Shown: piece after piece, positions 51,381-63,257 of the stretch | How positions within the stretch are numbered: the first letter of the stretch is position 1 | Layout: the number at the start of each line of letters is the position of its first letter | NCBI GenBank assembly: GCA_029961685.1 | Contig: JARWKL010000002.1 | Coordinates: 17,638,908-17,702,907, forward strand | DNA length: 64,000 nucleotides | Reading direction: 5' to 3' | Source: Aristolochia californica | Taxonomy: Eukaryota; Streptophyta; Magnoliopsida; Piperales; Aristolochiaceae | Program-made: the position numbers and the translations under genes | Notes under the pieces: generated by a model | What the model was told of the DNA's origin: nothing | The model's input: only the letters and a program-made list of their open reading frames with translations | The model's database searches: none

Positions 51381-51396
51381 TTAAGAGATTACGTGA
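51381..51396 (+). repeat. ~11-bp local duplication
   Basis: Where other units read TTTACGAGATAAATGG, this one reads TTTAAGAGATTACGTGATAAA, shown here as TTTAAGAGATT followed by ACGTGATAAA. It looks like a short tandem repeat of the ACGAGAT word and lengthens the unit at 50910 to 685 bp. Confidence 0.65.
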
Positions 51397-51594
51397 TAAA
51401 AGGAAAGTGAAAACTCAAAGTTTTTATTTCAGAAAAAAGTACACATCTAAAATAGAATGGAAATGCAAAAATGTAGAGAGAGATAATGCTAAAATGTCTC
51501 TGTAACTTTTAGTGTTTGTAAACTCTTTTAGTTTTTATATATTAGGTTTTGCAATCATCAGGAAAAGGGGGAGGCGAGGAATTTTTAACTGAGC

Positions 51595-52487
51595 TTTGAT
51601 TCCCAATCCATAATTCATTTCTTACAAAAATATAGCTCGTTACGCATGATTGACCGATAAATCACTTTAAAATCATCTATGATTGTTAGGTCAGGTTTTT
51701 GTAAATGGGAAAAATAATGGTTTGTTTGACTCGGGTATAAAGCCCTCCGCAAGTAAACTTGAGATTTTAATGAGTATTTGTTGTCTCCTTGAAAATTTTG
51801 GATCCACAAGTCATTTGCATCATTAACATGTTTCAATCTTGCCTATCCATATTTAAAATATTTTAGGACCAATTAGAAATCTTTTTCACAACCATTAGGG
51901 TTGAACTAGTGGAATTTCCAGAACTTGGGCAACAAAAGTTTTGTGTTCGTTTGTGGTGTGTAAGTAAACTTTCTATACTTACACTCGTTATTGTTTTTAA
52001 CTTTTTCCATTCATAAACTCTAAAATTTTTATTTTGTTGTGATCTATTTGCCTTTTTCTTTTTGTTTATGAGATAAACGGAAAGTGAAAACTCATAGTTT
52101 TGATTTTAAAAAAAAGTATACATCTAAAAGGGAAAGGAAATGCACAAATGTATAGAGAGATAGTTCGTTTGTGGTGTGTGAATAAATTTTTTTACTTACT
52201 TTTGTTATTTTTTTAATTTTTTCATTACATAAACTCTAAAATTTTCATTATTTAGTGATCTAATTGTCTTTATCTTTTTGTTTACGAGATAAATGGAAAG
52301 TGAAAACTCAAAGTTTTGATTGAAGAAAAAATTATACATCTAAAATGGAAAGGAAGGGCACAAAAGTAGAGAGAGATGATTCCAAAAAGTCTCTGTCACT
52401 TTTAGGGATTATAAAATCTTTTAGTTTTTAGATATTAGGTTTTGAAATCATCGGGAAAAAGGGGAGGCGAAGGATTTTTAATTGAGT
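51595..52487 (+). repeat. R-like monomer joined out of phase to a pre-T fragment (893 bp)
   Basis: The first part (GGTATAAAGCCCTCCGCAAG) runs to AGAGAGATA near 52163 and steps back to GTTCGTTTGTGG. The fragment after the join has CATTATTTAGTGATCTAA, GGAAAGGAA and GATGATTCC, matching the 3' half of the unit at 29886, which directly precedes T in copy B. The superunit order is therefore kept across the break. Confidence 0.78.
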
Positions 52488-54515
52488 GTTGACTCCCAAT
52501 CCATAAGTCATTTCTTACAAAAATATAGCCCGTTACGCATGATTGACCGATAAATCACTTTACAATCATCTATGATTATTAGGTCAGCTTTTTGTAAATG
52601 GGCAAAATAATGGCTTGTTTGACTCGGGTAAATATCGCACCGCATGTTCACTTGAGAATTTAAGGAGCATCTGTTCTTCGCTTTAAAAGATTTGGATCTA
52701 AAGGTCATTTGCATCTTTAACATGTTTCAAGCATGCATATCCATATTTAAAACATGTTATGATCAATTAGAAATCTCTTTCTAAGCCATTATGGTTGAAC
52801 TAGTGGAATTTCCCAAACTCTGACAACAAAACTTTTGTGTTCGTTTGAGGTGTGTGAATAAATTATCTTTACTTATATTTTTTATTGTTTTTAATTTTTC
52901 CATACATAAACTTTAAAATTTTCATTTTGTTGTGATCTATTTGCCTTTATCTTTTTGTTTAACAGATAAATGGAAAGTGAAAACTCAAAGTTTTGATTTA
53001 AGAAAAAAATATACATCTAAAATGGAATGAAAATGCACAAATGCAGAGAGAGATGATTCCATAAAGATTCTATCACTTCGAGCGATTGTAAATTCTTTTA
53101 ATTAATATATATTAGTTTTTACAATCATCGAGAAAAGGGGGAGGCGGGGATTTTTAAGTGGGTGTTGACTCCTAATCCATAAGTCATTTCTTAAAAAAAT
53201 ATAGCCTTTTACACATGATTGACCGATAAATCACCTTAGAATCAACTTTGATTATTAGGTCAGCTTTTTGAAAATGGGCAAAATAATATCTTCTTTGACT
53301 CGTGTCAATATCCCACCCCACATTCATTTGAGAATTTAATGATAATTTGTTGTTCTCTTTAAAAGGTTTGGATCCACATTATTTGCATCTTTATCATGTT
53401 TCAAGCATGCATATCCATATTTAAAACATGTTTGGATATATTAGAAATCTCTTTCCAAGCCATTAGGGTTGAACTAAGGGAATTTCCCATACTTGGACAA
53501 CAAAACTTTTGTGTTCGTTTGTGGTGTGTGAATAAATTTTCTTTACTTACATTTGTTATAGTTTTTAATTTTTTCCATACATAAACTCTAAAATTTTCAT
53601 TTTTTTGTGATCTATTTACCTTTATCTTTTTGTTTACGAGATAAATGGAAAGTGAAAACTCAATGTTTTGATTTAAGAAAAAAGGATACATCGAAAATTG
53701 AATGGAAATGCACAAATGTTGATAGAGATAATTCTAAAAGGTCTCTATAAATTTTAGGGTTTTTAAACTCTTTTAGTTTTTACATATTAGGTTTGGTAAT
53801 CAACGGGAAAAGGGGGAGGCGGGAGAGTTTTTCACTGAGTGTTGACTCCCAATCCATAAGTCATTTCTTATAAAAATATAGCCCGTTATGCATGATTGAC
53901 TGTTAAATCACTTTATCATCATCTATGATTGTTAGGTACTCTTTTTGTAAATGGGAAAAATAATGGCATGTTTGACTCGGGTAAATATCCCACCGTATGT
54001 TCACTTGAGAATTTAATGAGCATTTGTTGTTCACTTTAAATAGTTTGGATCCACAGGTCATTTGCATCTTTAACATGTTTCAAGCACACACATCCATATT
54101 TAAAACATGTTAGGATCAATTAGAAATCTCTTTCCAAGCCATTTGGGTTGGACTAGTGGAATTTCCCAAACTCTGACAACAAAACTTCTGTGTTCGTTTC
54201 TGGTGTTTGAATAGATTTTTTTTACTTATATTTTTTCTTCTTTTACTTTTTCCATATATAAACTCTAATATTTTCATTTTGTTGTGATCTATTTGCCTTT
54301 ATATTTTTGTTTACGAGATAAATGGAAAGTGAAAACTCCAAGTTTTGAATTAAGAAAAAAATATACATCTAAAATATAATGGAAATGCACAAATGTAGAG
54401 AGAGATAATTCCAAAAAGCCTCCATAACTTTTAGGAATTTAAACTCTTTTAGTTTTAATATATTGGGTTTTGTAATCATCGGGAAAATGGGGTGGCGGGG
54501 TATATTTAACCGAGT

Positions 54516-55181
54516 GTTGACTCCTAATCCATAAGTCATTTCTTACAAAAATATAGCCCATTACGCAAGATTGACATATAAATCACTTTAAACTCATCAA
54601 TGATTGTTAGGGCAACTTTTTGTAAGTGGGCAAAATAATGGCTTGTTTGACACTGGTGAATATCCCACCGCACCTTCACTTGAGAAGTTAATGTGCATTT
54701 GTTGTTAGCTTTAAAAGGCTTGGATCCACATGTCATTTGCATTTTTAACATTTTTCAAGCATGCATATCCATATTTAAAACATTTTAGGATCAATTAGAA
54801 ATCTCTTTCCTAGCCATTTGTGTTGAACTAGTGGAATTTCCCAAACTTGGACAACAAAATTTTTGTGTTCGTTTGTGTTGTGTGAATAAATTTTCTTTAC
54901 TTACTTTTGTTATTTTTAAAAATGTTTTCCATACATAAACTCTAAAATTTTAATTCTGTTGTGATCCATTTGCCTTTATCTTCTTGTATACGAGATAAAT
55001 GTATAGTGAAATCTCGAAATTTTTATTTAAAAAAAAGTATGCAATGGAAATGCACAAATGTAGAGAGAGATAATTCCAAAAAGTCTCTGTCACTTTTAGG
55101 GATTTAAAACTCTTTTAGTTTTTATATATTAGGTTTTAAAATCATTTGGAAAAAAAGGAGGTAGGGAATTTTTGACTGAGT
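54516..55181 (+). repeat. In-phase hybrid monomer, 5' G and 3' H
   Basis: The 5' part carries the G words GACACTGGTGAAT and TTGTTAGCTTTAAAAGG. After about 54890 it carries the H words TTTACTTACTTTTGTTATT, CTTCTTGTATACGAG and AAATCTCGAAATTTT, close to the H unit at 11766. The next unit is Bp, the normal successor of H. Exactly one monomer has been removed without loss of phase. Confidence 0.78.
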
Positions 55182-58100
55182 GTTAACTCCCAATCCATAA
55201 GTATTTCTTACAGAAAAATAGCCCGTTACGCATGATTGACCGATAAATCACTTTGCAATCATCTTAGATTGTTAGGTCAACTTTTCTTAAATGGGAAAAG
55301 TAATGGCATGTTTGACTCGGGTAAATATCCCACCTCACGTTCACTTGAAATTTTAATGAGCATTTTTTGTTCACTTTAAATGGTTTAGATCCATAGGTCA
55401 TTTGCTTCCTTAACATGTTTCAAGCATGAATATCCATATTTAAAACATGATAGGATCAGTTAGAAATTTCTTTCCAAGCCGTTAGGGTTGAACTAGTGGA
55501 ATTTCCCAAACTTGGAACACAAAGGTTTTGTGTTCATTTGTGGTGCGTAAATAGATTTTCTTTACTTATATTTGTTACTGTTTTAAATTTTTCCATACAT
55601 AAACTCTAAAATTTTCATTTTATTGTGATTTATTTGCCTTTATGTTTGTGTTTATGAGACAAATGGAAAGTGAAAACTCGAAGTTTTGATTGAAGAAAAA
55701 TGTATACATCTAAAATAGAATGGAAATGCATAAATGTGGAGAGAGATAATTCCAAAATGTCTCCCTAACTTTTAGGGATTGTAAACTATTTTAGTTTTTT
55801 CTATTGGATTTTACAATCATCGGGAAAAAAAGGAAATGGGAGATTTTTAACTGAGAGTTGACTCCCAATCCATAAGTCATTTCTTACACAAATATAGTCC
55901 GTGACAAAAGATTGACCGATAAATCACTTTACAATCAGCTATGATTTTTAGGTCAGCTTTTTGTAAATGGGCAAAATACTGGCCCTTTTGACTCGGGTAA
56001 ATATCCCACCGCATGTTCACTTAAGAATTTAATGAGCATTTGTTGTTCACTTTAAAACGTTTGGATCCACATGTCATTTTCATCTTCAACATGTTTCAAA
56101 CATGCATATCCATATTCAAAACATTAGGATCAATTAGAAATCTCTTTCCAAGCCATTAGGGTTGAACTAGTGGAATTTCCAAAACTTGGGCAACAACACT
56201 TTTGTGTTCGATTGTGGTGTGCTAATAAATTTTCTTTACTTATATTTGTTACTATTTTTAATTTCTCCATACATAAACTCTAAATTTTTTTTTGTTGTGA
56301 TATATTTGCCTTTTTCTTTTTGCTTACGAGATAAATGAAAAGTGAAAACTCAAATTTTTTATTTAAGAAAAAAGGATACATCTAACATGGAATGGAAATC
56401 CACAAATCTGGAGAGAGATAATTCCAAAATGTCTTTGTAACTTTTTGAGATTTTAAACTCTTTAAGTTTTTATATATTAGGTTTTTCAATCATCTGGAAA
56501 ATGGGGAGACGAGGGGTTTTAAATTGAGTGTTGACTCCCTATCCATAAGTCATTTCCTTCAAAAATATAGCGTGTTATGCATGATTGACCGATAAATCAC
56601 TTTACAATCATCTATGATTGTTAGGTCAGCTTTATGTAAATGGGAAAAATAATGGCATCTTTGACTCGGGTAAATATCCCACTGCACATTCACTTGAGAA
56701 TTTATTGAGCAATTGTTGTTCGCTTTAAAAGGTTTTGATCCTCAGGTCATTTGCTTCTTTAACATGTTTCAAACATGCATATCCATATTTAGAGCATGTT
56801 AAAATCAATTAGAAACCTCTTTCCAAGCCATTAGGGTTGAACTAGTGGAATTTCCCAAACTTGGACACCAAAAGTTCGTTTGTGGTGTGTGAATAAATTT
56901 TCTTAACTTGTTACTATTTAAAATTGTTCCATTCATAAACTCTAAAATTTTCATTTTGTATTTATCTATTTGCCTTAATCTTTTGGTTTACGAGATAAAT
57001 GGAAAGTGAAAGCTCAAAGTTTTGATTTACGAAAAAAGTATACATCTAAAATAGAATGGAAATGCACAAATGTAGAGATAGATAATTCCAAAAAGTCTTA
57101 GTAACTTTTAGGTATTGTAAACTCTTTTAGTTTTTATATATTAGGTTTTGCAATCATCAGGAAATGGGGGAGGCAGGTTATTTTTAACTGATTCTTGACT
57201 CCCAATCCATAAGTCATTTCATTAAAAAATATAGCCCATTACGCATGATTGACCGATTAATCTCTTTACAATCATCTATGATTGTTAGGTCAACTTTTTG
57301 TAAATGGACAAAATAATTGCTTGTTTGACCCTGGTAAATATACCATCGGATGTTCACTTGAGAATTAAATGAGCGTTTGTTGTTCGCTTTAAAATATTTG
57401 GACTCATAGGTCATTTGGATCTTTAACATGATTCAAGCACGCATACCGATATTTAAAACAGGTTAGGATCAATTCGAAATCTCTTTCCAAACCATTATGG
57501 CTGAACTAGTGGAATTTTCAAAACTTGGACAACAAAACTTTTGTGTTCGTTTGTTGTGTGTGAATAATTTTTTTTACTTATATTTGTTTTTATTTTTATT
57601 TTTTATATTCATAAACTCAAAAATTTTCATTTTGTATTGATCTATTTGCCTTTATCTTTTTGTTAACCAAGTAAATGGAAAGTGAAAACTCAAAAAATTG
57701 ATTTAAGAATAAATTATATATCTAAAATGGAATGGAAATACACAAATGTAGAGAGAGATAATTCCAAAACATCTCAGACACTTTCAGAGTTTTTAAACTC
57801 TTTTAGTTTTTATATATTAAGTTTTGCAATCATCGAGAAAAGGGGGAGGCAGAGGATTTTTAACTGCGTGTTGACTCCCTATCCATAAGTCATTTCTTAC
57901 AAAAATATAGCCCGTTACACATGATTGACCGATAAAACACTTTACAATCATCTATGATTGTTTGGCAAGTTTTTTGTCAATAGGAAAAATAATGTCATGT
58001 TTGACTCGAGTAAATATCCCACCACACGTTCACTTGAGAATTTAATGAGCATTTGTTGTTCGCTTTAAAAGGTTTGGATCCACTGGTCATTTGCATCTGT

Positions 58101-58547
58101 AACATGTTTCAAGCATGAATATTGATATTTAAAACATGTTAGGATCAATTATGAATCTCTTTCCAAGCCATTTGGGTTGAACTAGTGGAATTTCCCAAAC
58201 TTCGACAAAAAAGCTTTTGTGTTCGTTTGTGGTGTGTGAATAAATTTTCTTTACATATTTTTGTTACTATTTTTAATTTTTCCATATATGAACTCTAAAA
58301 TTTTCATTTTGTTGTGATCTGTTTGCCTTTATCATTTTGTTTATGAGATAAATGGAAAGTAAAACCTCCAAGTTTTGATTGAAGAAAAAATTATACATCT
58401 AAATTCGAATGGAAATGCACACATGTGGAGAGAGATAATTCCAAAAAGCTTCCGTAACTTTGAGGAATTTAAACACTCTTTTATTTTTTATGTATTGAGT
58501 TTTGCAATCATCGGGAAAAGGGGGAGGCAGGGGATTTTTAACTGAGT
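54516..58547 (+). repeat. Module G/H-Bp-C-D-E-F (copy C, first)
   Basis: Units G/H 54516, Bp 55182, C 55857, D 56530, E 57194, F 57870. E has TTCTTGACTCCC and TCATTAAAAAATAT, aligning it with 15907 and 38932. Confidence 0.85.
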
Positions 58548-61500
58548 GTTGACTCCCAATCCATAAGTCATTTCTTAAAAAAATATAGCCTATTACGCAA
58601 GATTGACCGATAAATAACTTTACAATCATCTATGATTGTTAGGTCAGCTTTTTGTAATTGGGCAAAATAATGGCATGTTTGACACTGGTAATTATCCCTC
58701 AGCATGTTCACTTGAGAATTTAATGAGCATTTGTTGTTCATTTTAAATGGTTTAGATCCACATGTCATTTGCGTCTTTAACATGTTTCAAACATGCATAT
58801 CCATATTTAAAACATGTTAGGATCAATTAGAAATCTCTTTCCAAGCCATAAGGGTTGAACTAGTGGAATTTCCCAAACATGGACAACAAATTTTGTGTTC
58901 ATTTGTGGTGTGTGAATAAATTTTCTTTACTTAAAATTTGTTAATTTTTAAAAATTTTCCAGACATAAAGTATAAAATTTTCATTTTGTTGTGATCTATT
59001 TGCCTTTATCTTTTTGTTTACAAGATAAATGCAAAGTGAAACCTCAAAGTTTTCATTTCAGAAAATAATATACATCTAAAGTATAATGGAAATGCACAAA
59101 TGTAGAGAGAGATAATTCCAAAAAGTCTCTGTAAGTTTCAGGGATTGTAAACTCTTTTAGTTTTTATATATTAGGTTTGCAATCATCGGGAAAAGGGGGA
59201 GACGGGGGATTTTTAGATGAGTGTTGACTCCAAATCCATAAGTTATTTCTTTCAAAAAGAGAGCTCGTTACTCATGATTGATCGGTAATCACTTTAGAAT
59301 CATCTATTATTGTTCAGTTAGCTTTTTGTAAATGAGTAAAATAATCGCTAGTTTGACTAAATTAAATATCCCACCACACGTTCACTTGAGAATTTAATAA
59401 GCATTCTTTCGTTCCCTTTCAAAGGTTTGGATCCATAGGTCATTTGCACCTTTAACATGTTTCAACCATGCATATCCATATTTGAAACATGTTAGGATCA
59501 ATTAGAAAAATCTTTCCAAGCCATTAGGGTTGAACTTGTGAAATTTCCCAAACTTGGACAACACAATTTTTGTGTTCGTTTGTGGACTGTGAATAAATTT
59601 TCTTTACTAAATTTTGTTATTTTTTAAATTTTTTCCATACATAAACTCTAAAAGATTCATTTTTTGTGATCTAATTGCCTTTATCTTCTTGTTTACGACC
59701 TAAAAGTAAAGTGAAAACTCAAGTTTTGTTTTTTTTAAAAAAAATATACATAAAAAATTGAATGGAAATACACAAATGTAGAGAGATATAATTCCAAAAA
59801 GTCTCGATGACTTTTGAGAGATTCTAAACTATTTTAATTTTTATATATTAGGTTTTGAAATCATCTGGAAAAGGGGGAGGAGGGGGATTTTTTACTGTGT
59901 TGACTCCCAAGCAATAAGTCATTTCTTACAAAAATATAGCCCATTACACATGATTGACCGATAAATCACTTTACAATCATCTAAGATTGTTAGGTCAGCT
60001 TTTTGTAAATGGGAAAAATAATGGCATGTTTGACTCGGGTAAATATCCCACCGCACGTTCACTTGAAAATTTAATGAGCAGTTTTTGTTCAATTTAAAGG
60101 ATTTGGATCCACAAGTCATTTGCATCTTTAACATGTTTCATGCATTATTATCCACATTTAAAACATGATAGGATCATTTAGAAATTTCTTTCCAAGGCAT
60201 TAGGGTTGAACTAGTGGAATTTCCCAAACTTGGACAACAAAACTTTTGTCTTCGTTAGTGGTGTGTGAAAAGATTTTCTTTACTTATATTTCTTACTTTT
60301 TTTATTTTTCCTTACATAATCTCCAAAATTTTAATTTTTTTTTTATCTAATTGCCTTTATCTTTTTGTTTATGAGATAAATTGAAAGTGAAAACTCCAAA
60401 TTTTGATTGAAGAAAAATGTATACATCTAAAATAGAATGGGAGTGCATAAATGTGGAGAGATATAATTCCAAAAAGTCTCCCTAACTTCTAGGGATTGTA
60501 AACTATTTTAGTTTATATATATTGGGTTTTCAATCATCTGGAAATGGGGGAGGCTGGGGATTTTTAACTGAGTGTTGACTCCCAATCCATAAGTCATTTC
60601 TTACAAAAATATAGTTTGTTACAAAAGATTGACTGATAAATCACAATCAGCTATGATTGATAGGTCAGCTTTCTATAAATGGGCAATATAATGGCCCTTT
60701 TGACTCGGCTAAATATCCCACCACACGTTCCCTTGAGAGTTTAATGAGCATTTGTTGTTCGCTTTAAAAGGTTTGGTTCCACATGTCATTTGCATCTTTA
60801 ACATGTTTCAAGCATGCATTCCATATTCAAAACATGATAGGACCAATTAGAAATCTCTTTCCAAGCCATTAGGGTTGAACTAGTGGAATTTCCAAAACTT
60901 GGGCAATTGTGGTGTGCTAATAAATTTTCTGTACATATCTGTTACTGTTTTATATTTTTCCAGACATAAACTCTAAAATTTTCTTTTTGTTGTGATATAT
61001 TTGCCTTTATCTTTCTGTTTTGGAGATAAATAGAAAGTGAAAACTCAAAGTTTTGATTTAAGAAAAAAGGATACATAAAAAATAGAATGGAAATCCACAA
61101 ATGTAGAGAGAGATAATTCCAAAAACTCTCTGTAACATTTAGGGATTGTAAACTCTTTTAGTTTTTATATATTAGCTTTTGCAATCATCTAGAAAAGGAG
61201 GAGACGAGGAATTTTTAACTGAGTGTTGACTCCCAATCCATAAGTCATTTCCTTAAAAAATATAGGGCTTTATGCATTGATTGACCGATAAATCACTTTA
61301 CAATCATCAATGATTGTTAGGTCAGGTTTATGTAAATGGGCAAAATAATGGCATCTTTGACTCGGGTAAATATCCCACTGCACGTTCATTTGAAAATTTA
61401 TTGAGCAATTGTTGTTCACTTTATAAGGTTTTGATCCACAGGTCATTTGCTTCTTTAACAAGTTTCTTGCATGCATTTCCATATTTAAAACATGTTAGGA

Positions 61501-63257
61501 TCAATTAGAAATCACTTTCCAAGCCTTTAGGGTTGAACTAGTGGAATTTCCAAAACTTGGACAACAAAACTTTTATGTTCGTTTGTGGTGTGTGAATAAA
61601 ATTTCTTTACTTATATATGTTACTATATTAAAATTTTCCATTCATTCACTCTAAATTTTTTATTTTGTATTCATCTATTTTCCAGAATCTTTTTGTTTAC
61701 GAGATAAAAGGAAAGTGAAAACTCTAAGTTTTGATTTAAGAAAAAAGTATACATCTAAAATGGAATGGAAATGCACAAATGTAGAGAGTGATAACTCCAA
61801 AAAGTCTCTGTAACTTTTAGGTATTGTAAACTCTTTTAGTTTTTATATATAAGGTTTTGCAATCAACGGGAAAAGAGGGACGTGAGTGATTTTTAACTGA
61901 GTGTTGATTCCTAATCCATGAGTCATTTCATTCAAAAATATAGGCCATTATGCATGATTGACCGATTAATGACTTTACAATCATCTATGATAGATAGGTC
62001 AACCTTTTGTAAATGGGCAAAATAATTGCTTGTTTTACTCTGGTAAATATCCCACCGATTGTTCACTTGAGAATTTAATTAGCATTTGTTGTTCGCTTTA
62101 AAATATTTGGATCCATAGCTCATTTTCAACTCTAACATGTTTTAATCACGCATATCCATATTTAAAACAGGTTAGGATCAATTACAAATCTCCTTCCAAG
62201 CCATTAGGGTTGAACTAGTGGAATTTCCCAAAGTTGGACAACAAAAGTTTTGTGTTCGTTTGTGTTGTATGAATAAATTTTTTTTACTTATAGTTGTTTC
62301 AATTTTTAATTTTTTCAAATTCATAAACTCTAAAATTTTTATTTTGTATTGATCTATTTGCCTTTATCTTTTTGTTTACTAGATAAATGGAAAGTGAAAA
62401 CTCAAAGTTTTGATTTAAGAAAAAAGTTTATATCTAAAATGGAATGGAAATATACAAATCTAGAGAGAGATAATTCCAAAAAGTCTCAGTCACTTTTAGA
62501 GATTTTAAACTCTTTTAGTTTTTATATATTAAGTTTTGCAATCATCGAGAAAAGGGGGAGGCGGGGGATTTTTAACTGAGTGTTAAATCCCAATCCATTA
62601 GTCATTTCTTAGAAAAAGATAGCCCGTTACACATGATTGACCGATAAATCACTTTATAATCATCTATGATTGTTTGGTAAGCTTTTGGTGAAAGGGAAAA
62701 ATAATGTCATGTTTGACTCGGGTAAATATCCCACCGCACGTTCACTTGAGAATTTAATGAGCATTTATTGTTCACTTTAAAAGGTTTGGCTCTGCAGATC
62801 ATTTGCATCTTTAACATGTTTCAAGCATGAATATCCATATTTAAAACATGTTAGGATCAATTAGAAATCTCTTTCCAAACCATTAGGATTGAACTAAGGG
62901 AATTTCCCAAACTTGGACAACAAAACGTTTGTGTTCGTTTGTGGTGTGTGAATAAATTTTCTTTACTTATATTTGTTTACTATTTTAAACTTTTCCGTAC
63001 ATAAACTCTAAAATTTCCATTTTGTTGTGATCTATTTGCATTTCTTTTTGTTTACGAGATAAGTGGAAAGTGAAATCTTAATGTTTTTATTTAAGAAAAA
63101 TGTATAATTCTAAAATTGAATGGAAATGCACAAATGTAGAGAGTGATAATTCCGAAAAGTGTCCGTAACTTTTAGGGATTGTACACTCTTTTAGTTTTTC
63201 TATATTTTGGTTTACAATCATTGGGAAATGGGGGAGGCCGGGGATTTTTAACTGAGT
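58548..63257 (+). repeat. Module G-H-Bp-C-D-E-F (copy C, second)
   Basis: Units G 58548, H 59223, Bp 59899, C 60574, D 61225, E 61903, F 62582. This is the best-preserved seven-unit module (4.7 kb) and is collinear with 39780-44435 at an offset of about 18.8 kb. Confidence 0.88.

Larger units (their letters stand above)
44436..63257 (+). repeat. Higher-order repeat copy C (18.8 kb)
   Basis: Order: K 44436, L 45113, M 45792, N 46404, I 47083, J 47750, P 48415, I 49093, J 49580, Q 50242, R 50910, R-like 51595, fragment ~52163, T 52488, U 53164, B 53841, G/H hybrid 54516, Bp 55182, C 55857, D 56530, E 57194, F 57870, G 58548, H 59223, Bp 59899, C 60574, D 61225, E 61903, F 62582. It follows the order of copy B but lacks one G-H-Bp-C-D module and part of the R-T interval, which accounts for the 4.35-kb difference. 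Confidence 0.85.

Noticed and set aside
52620..52640. CENP-B-box-like match around CTTGTTTGACTCGGG
   Set aside because: Seven of nine core positions agree with the mammalian box, but a match of that quality is expected about once or twice per 675 bp by chance, and plants have no established CENP-B box.
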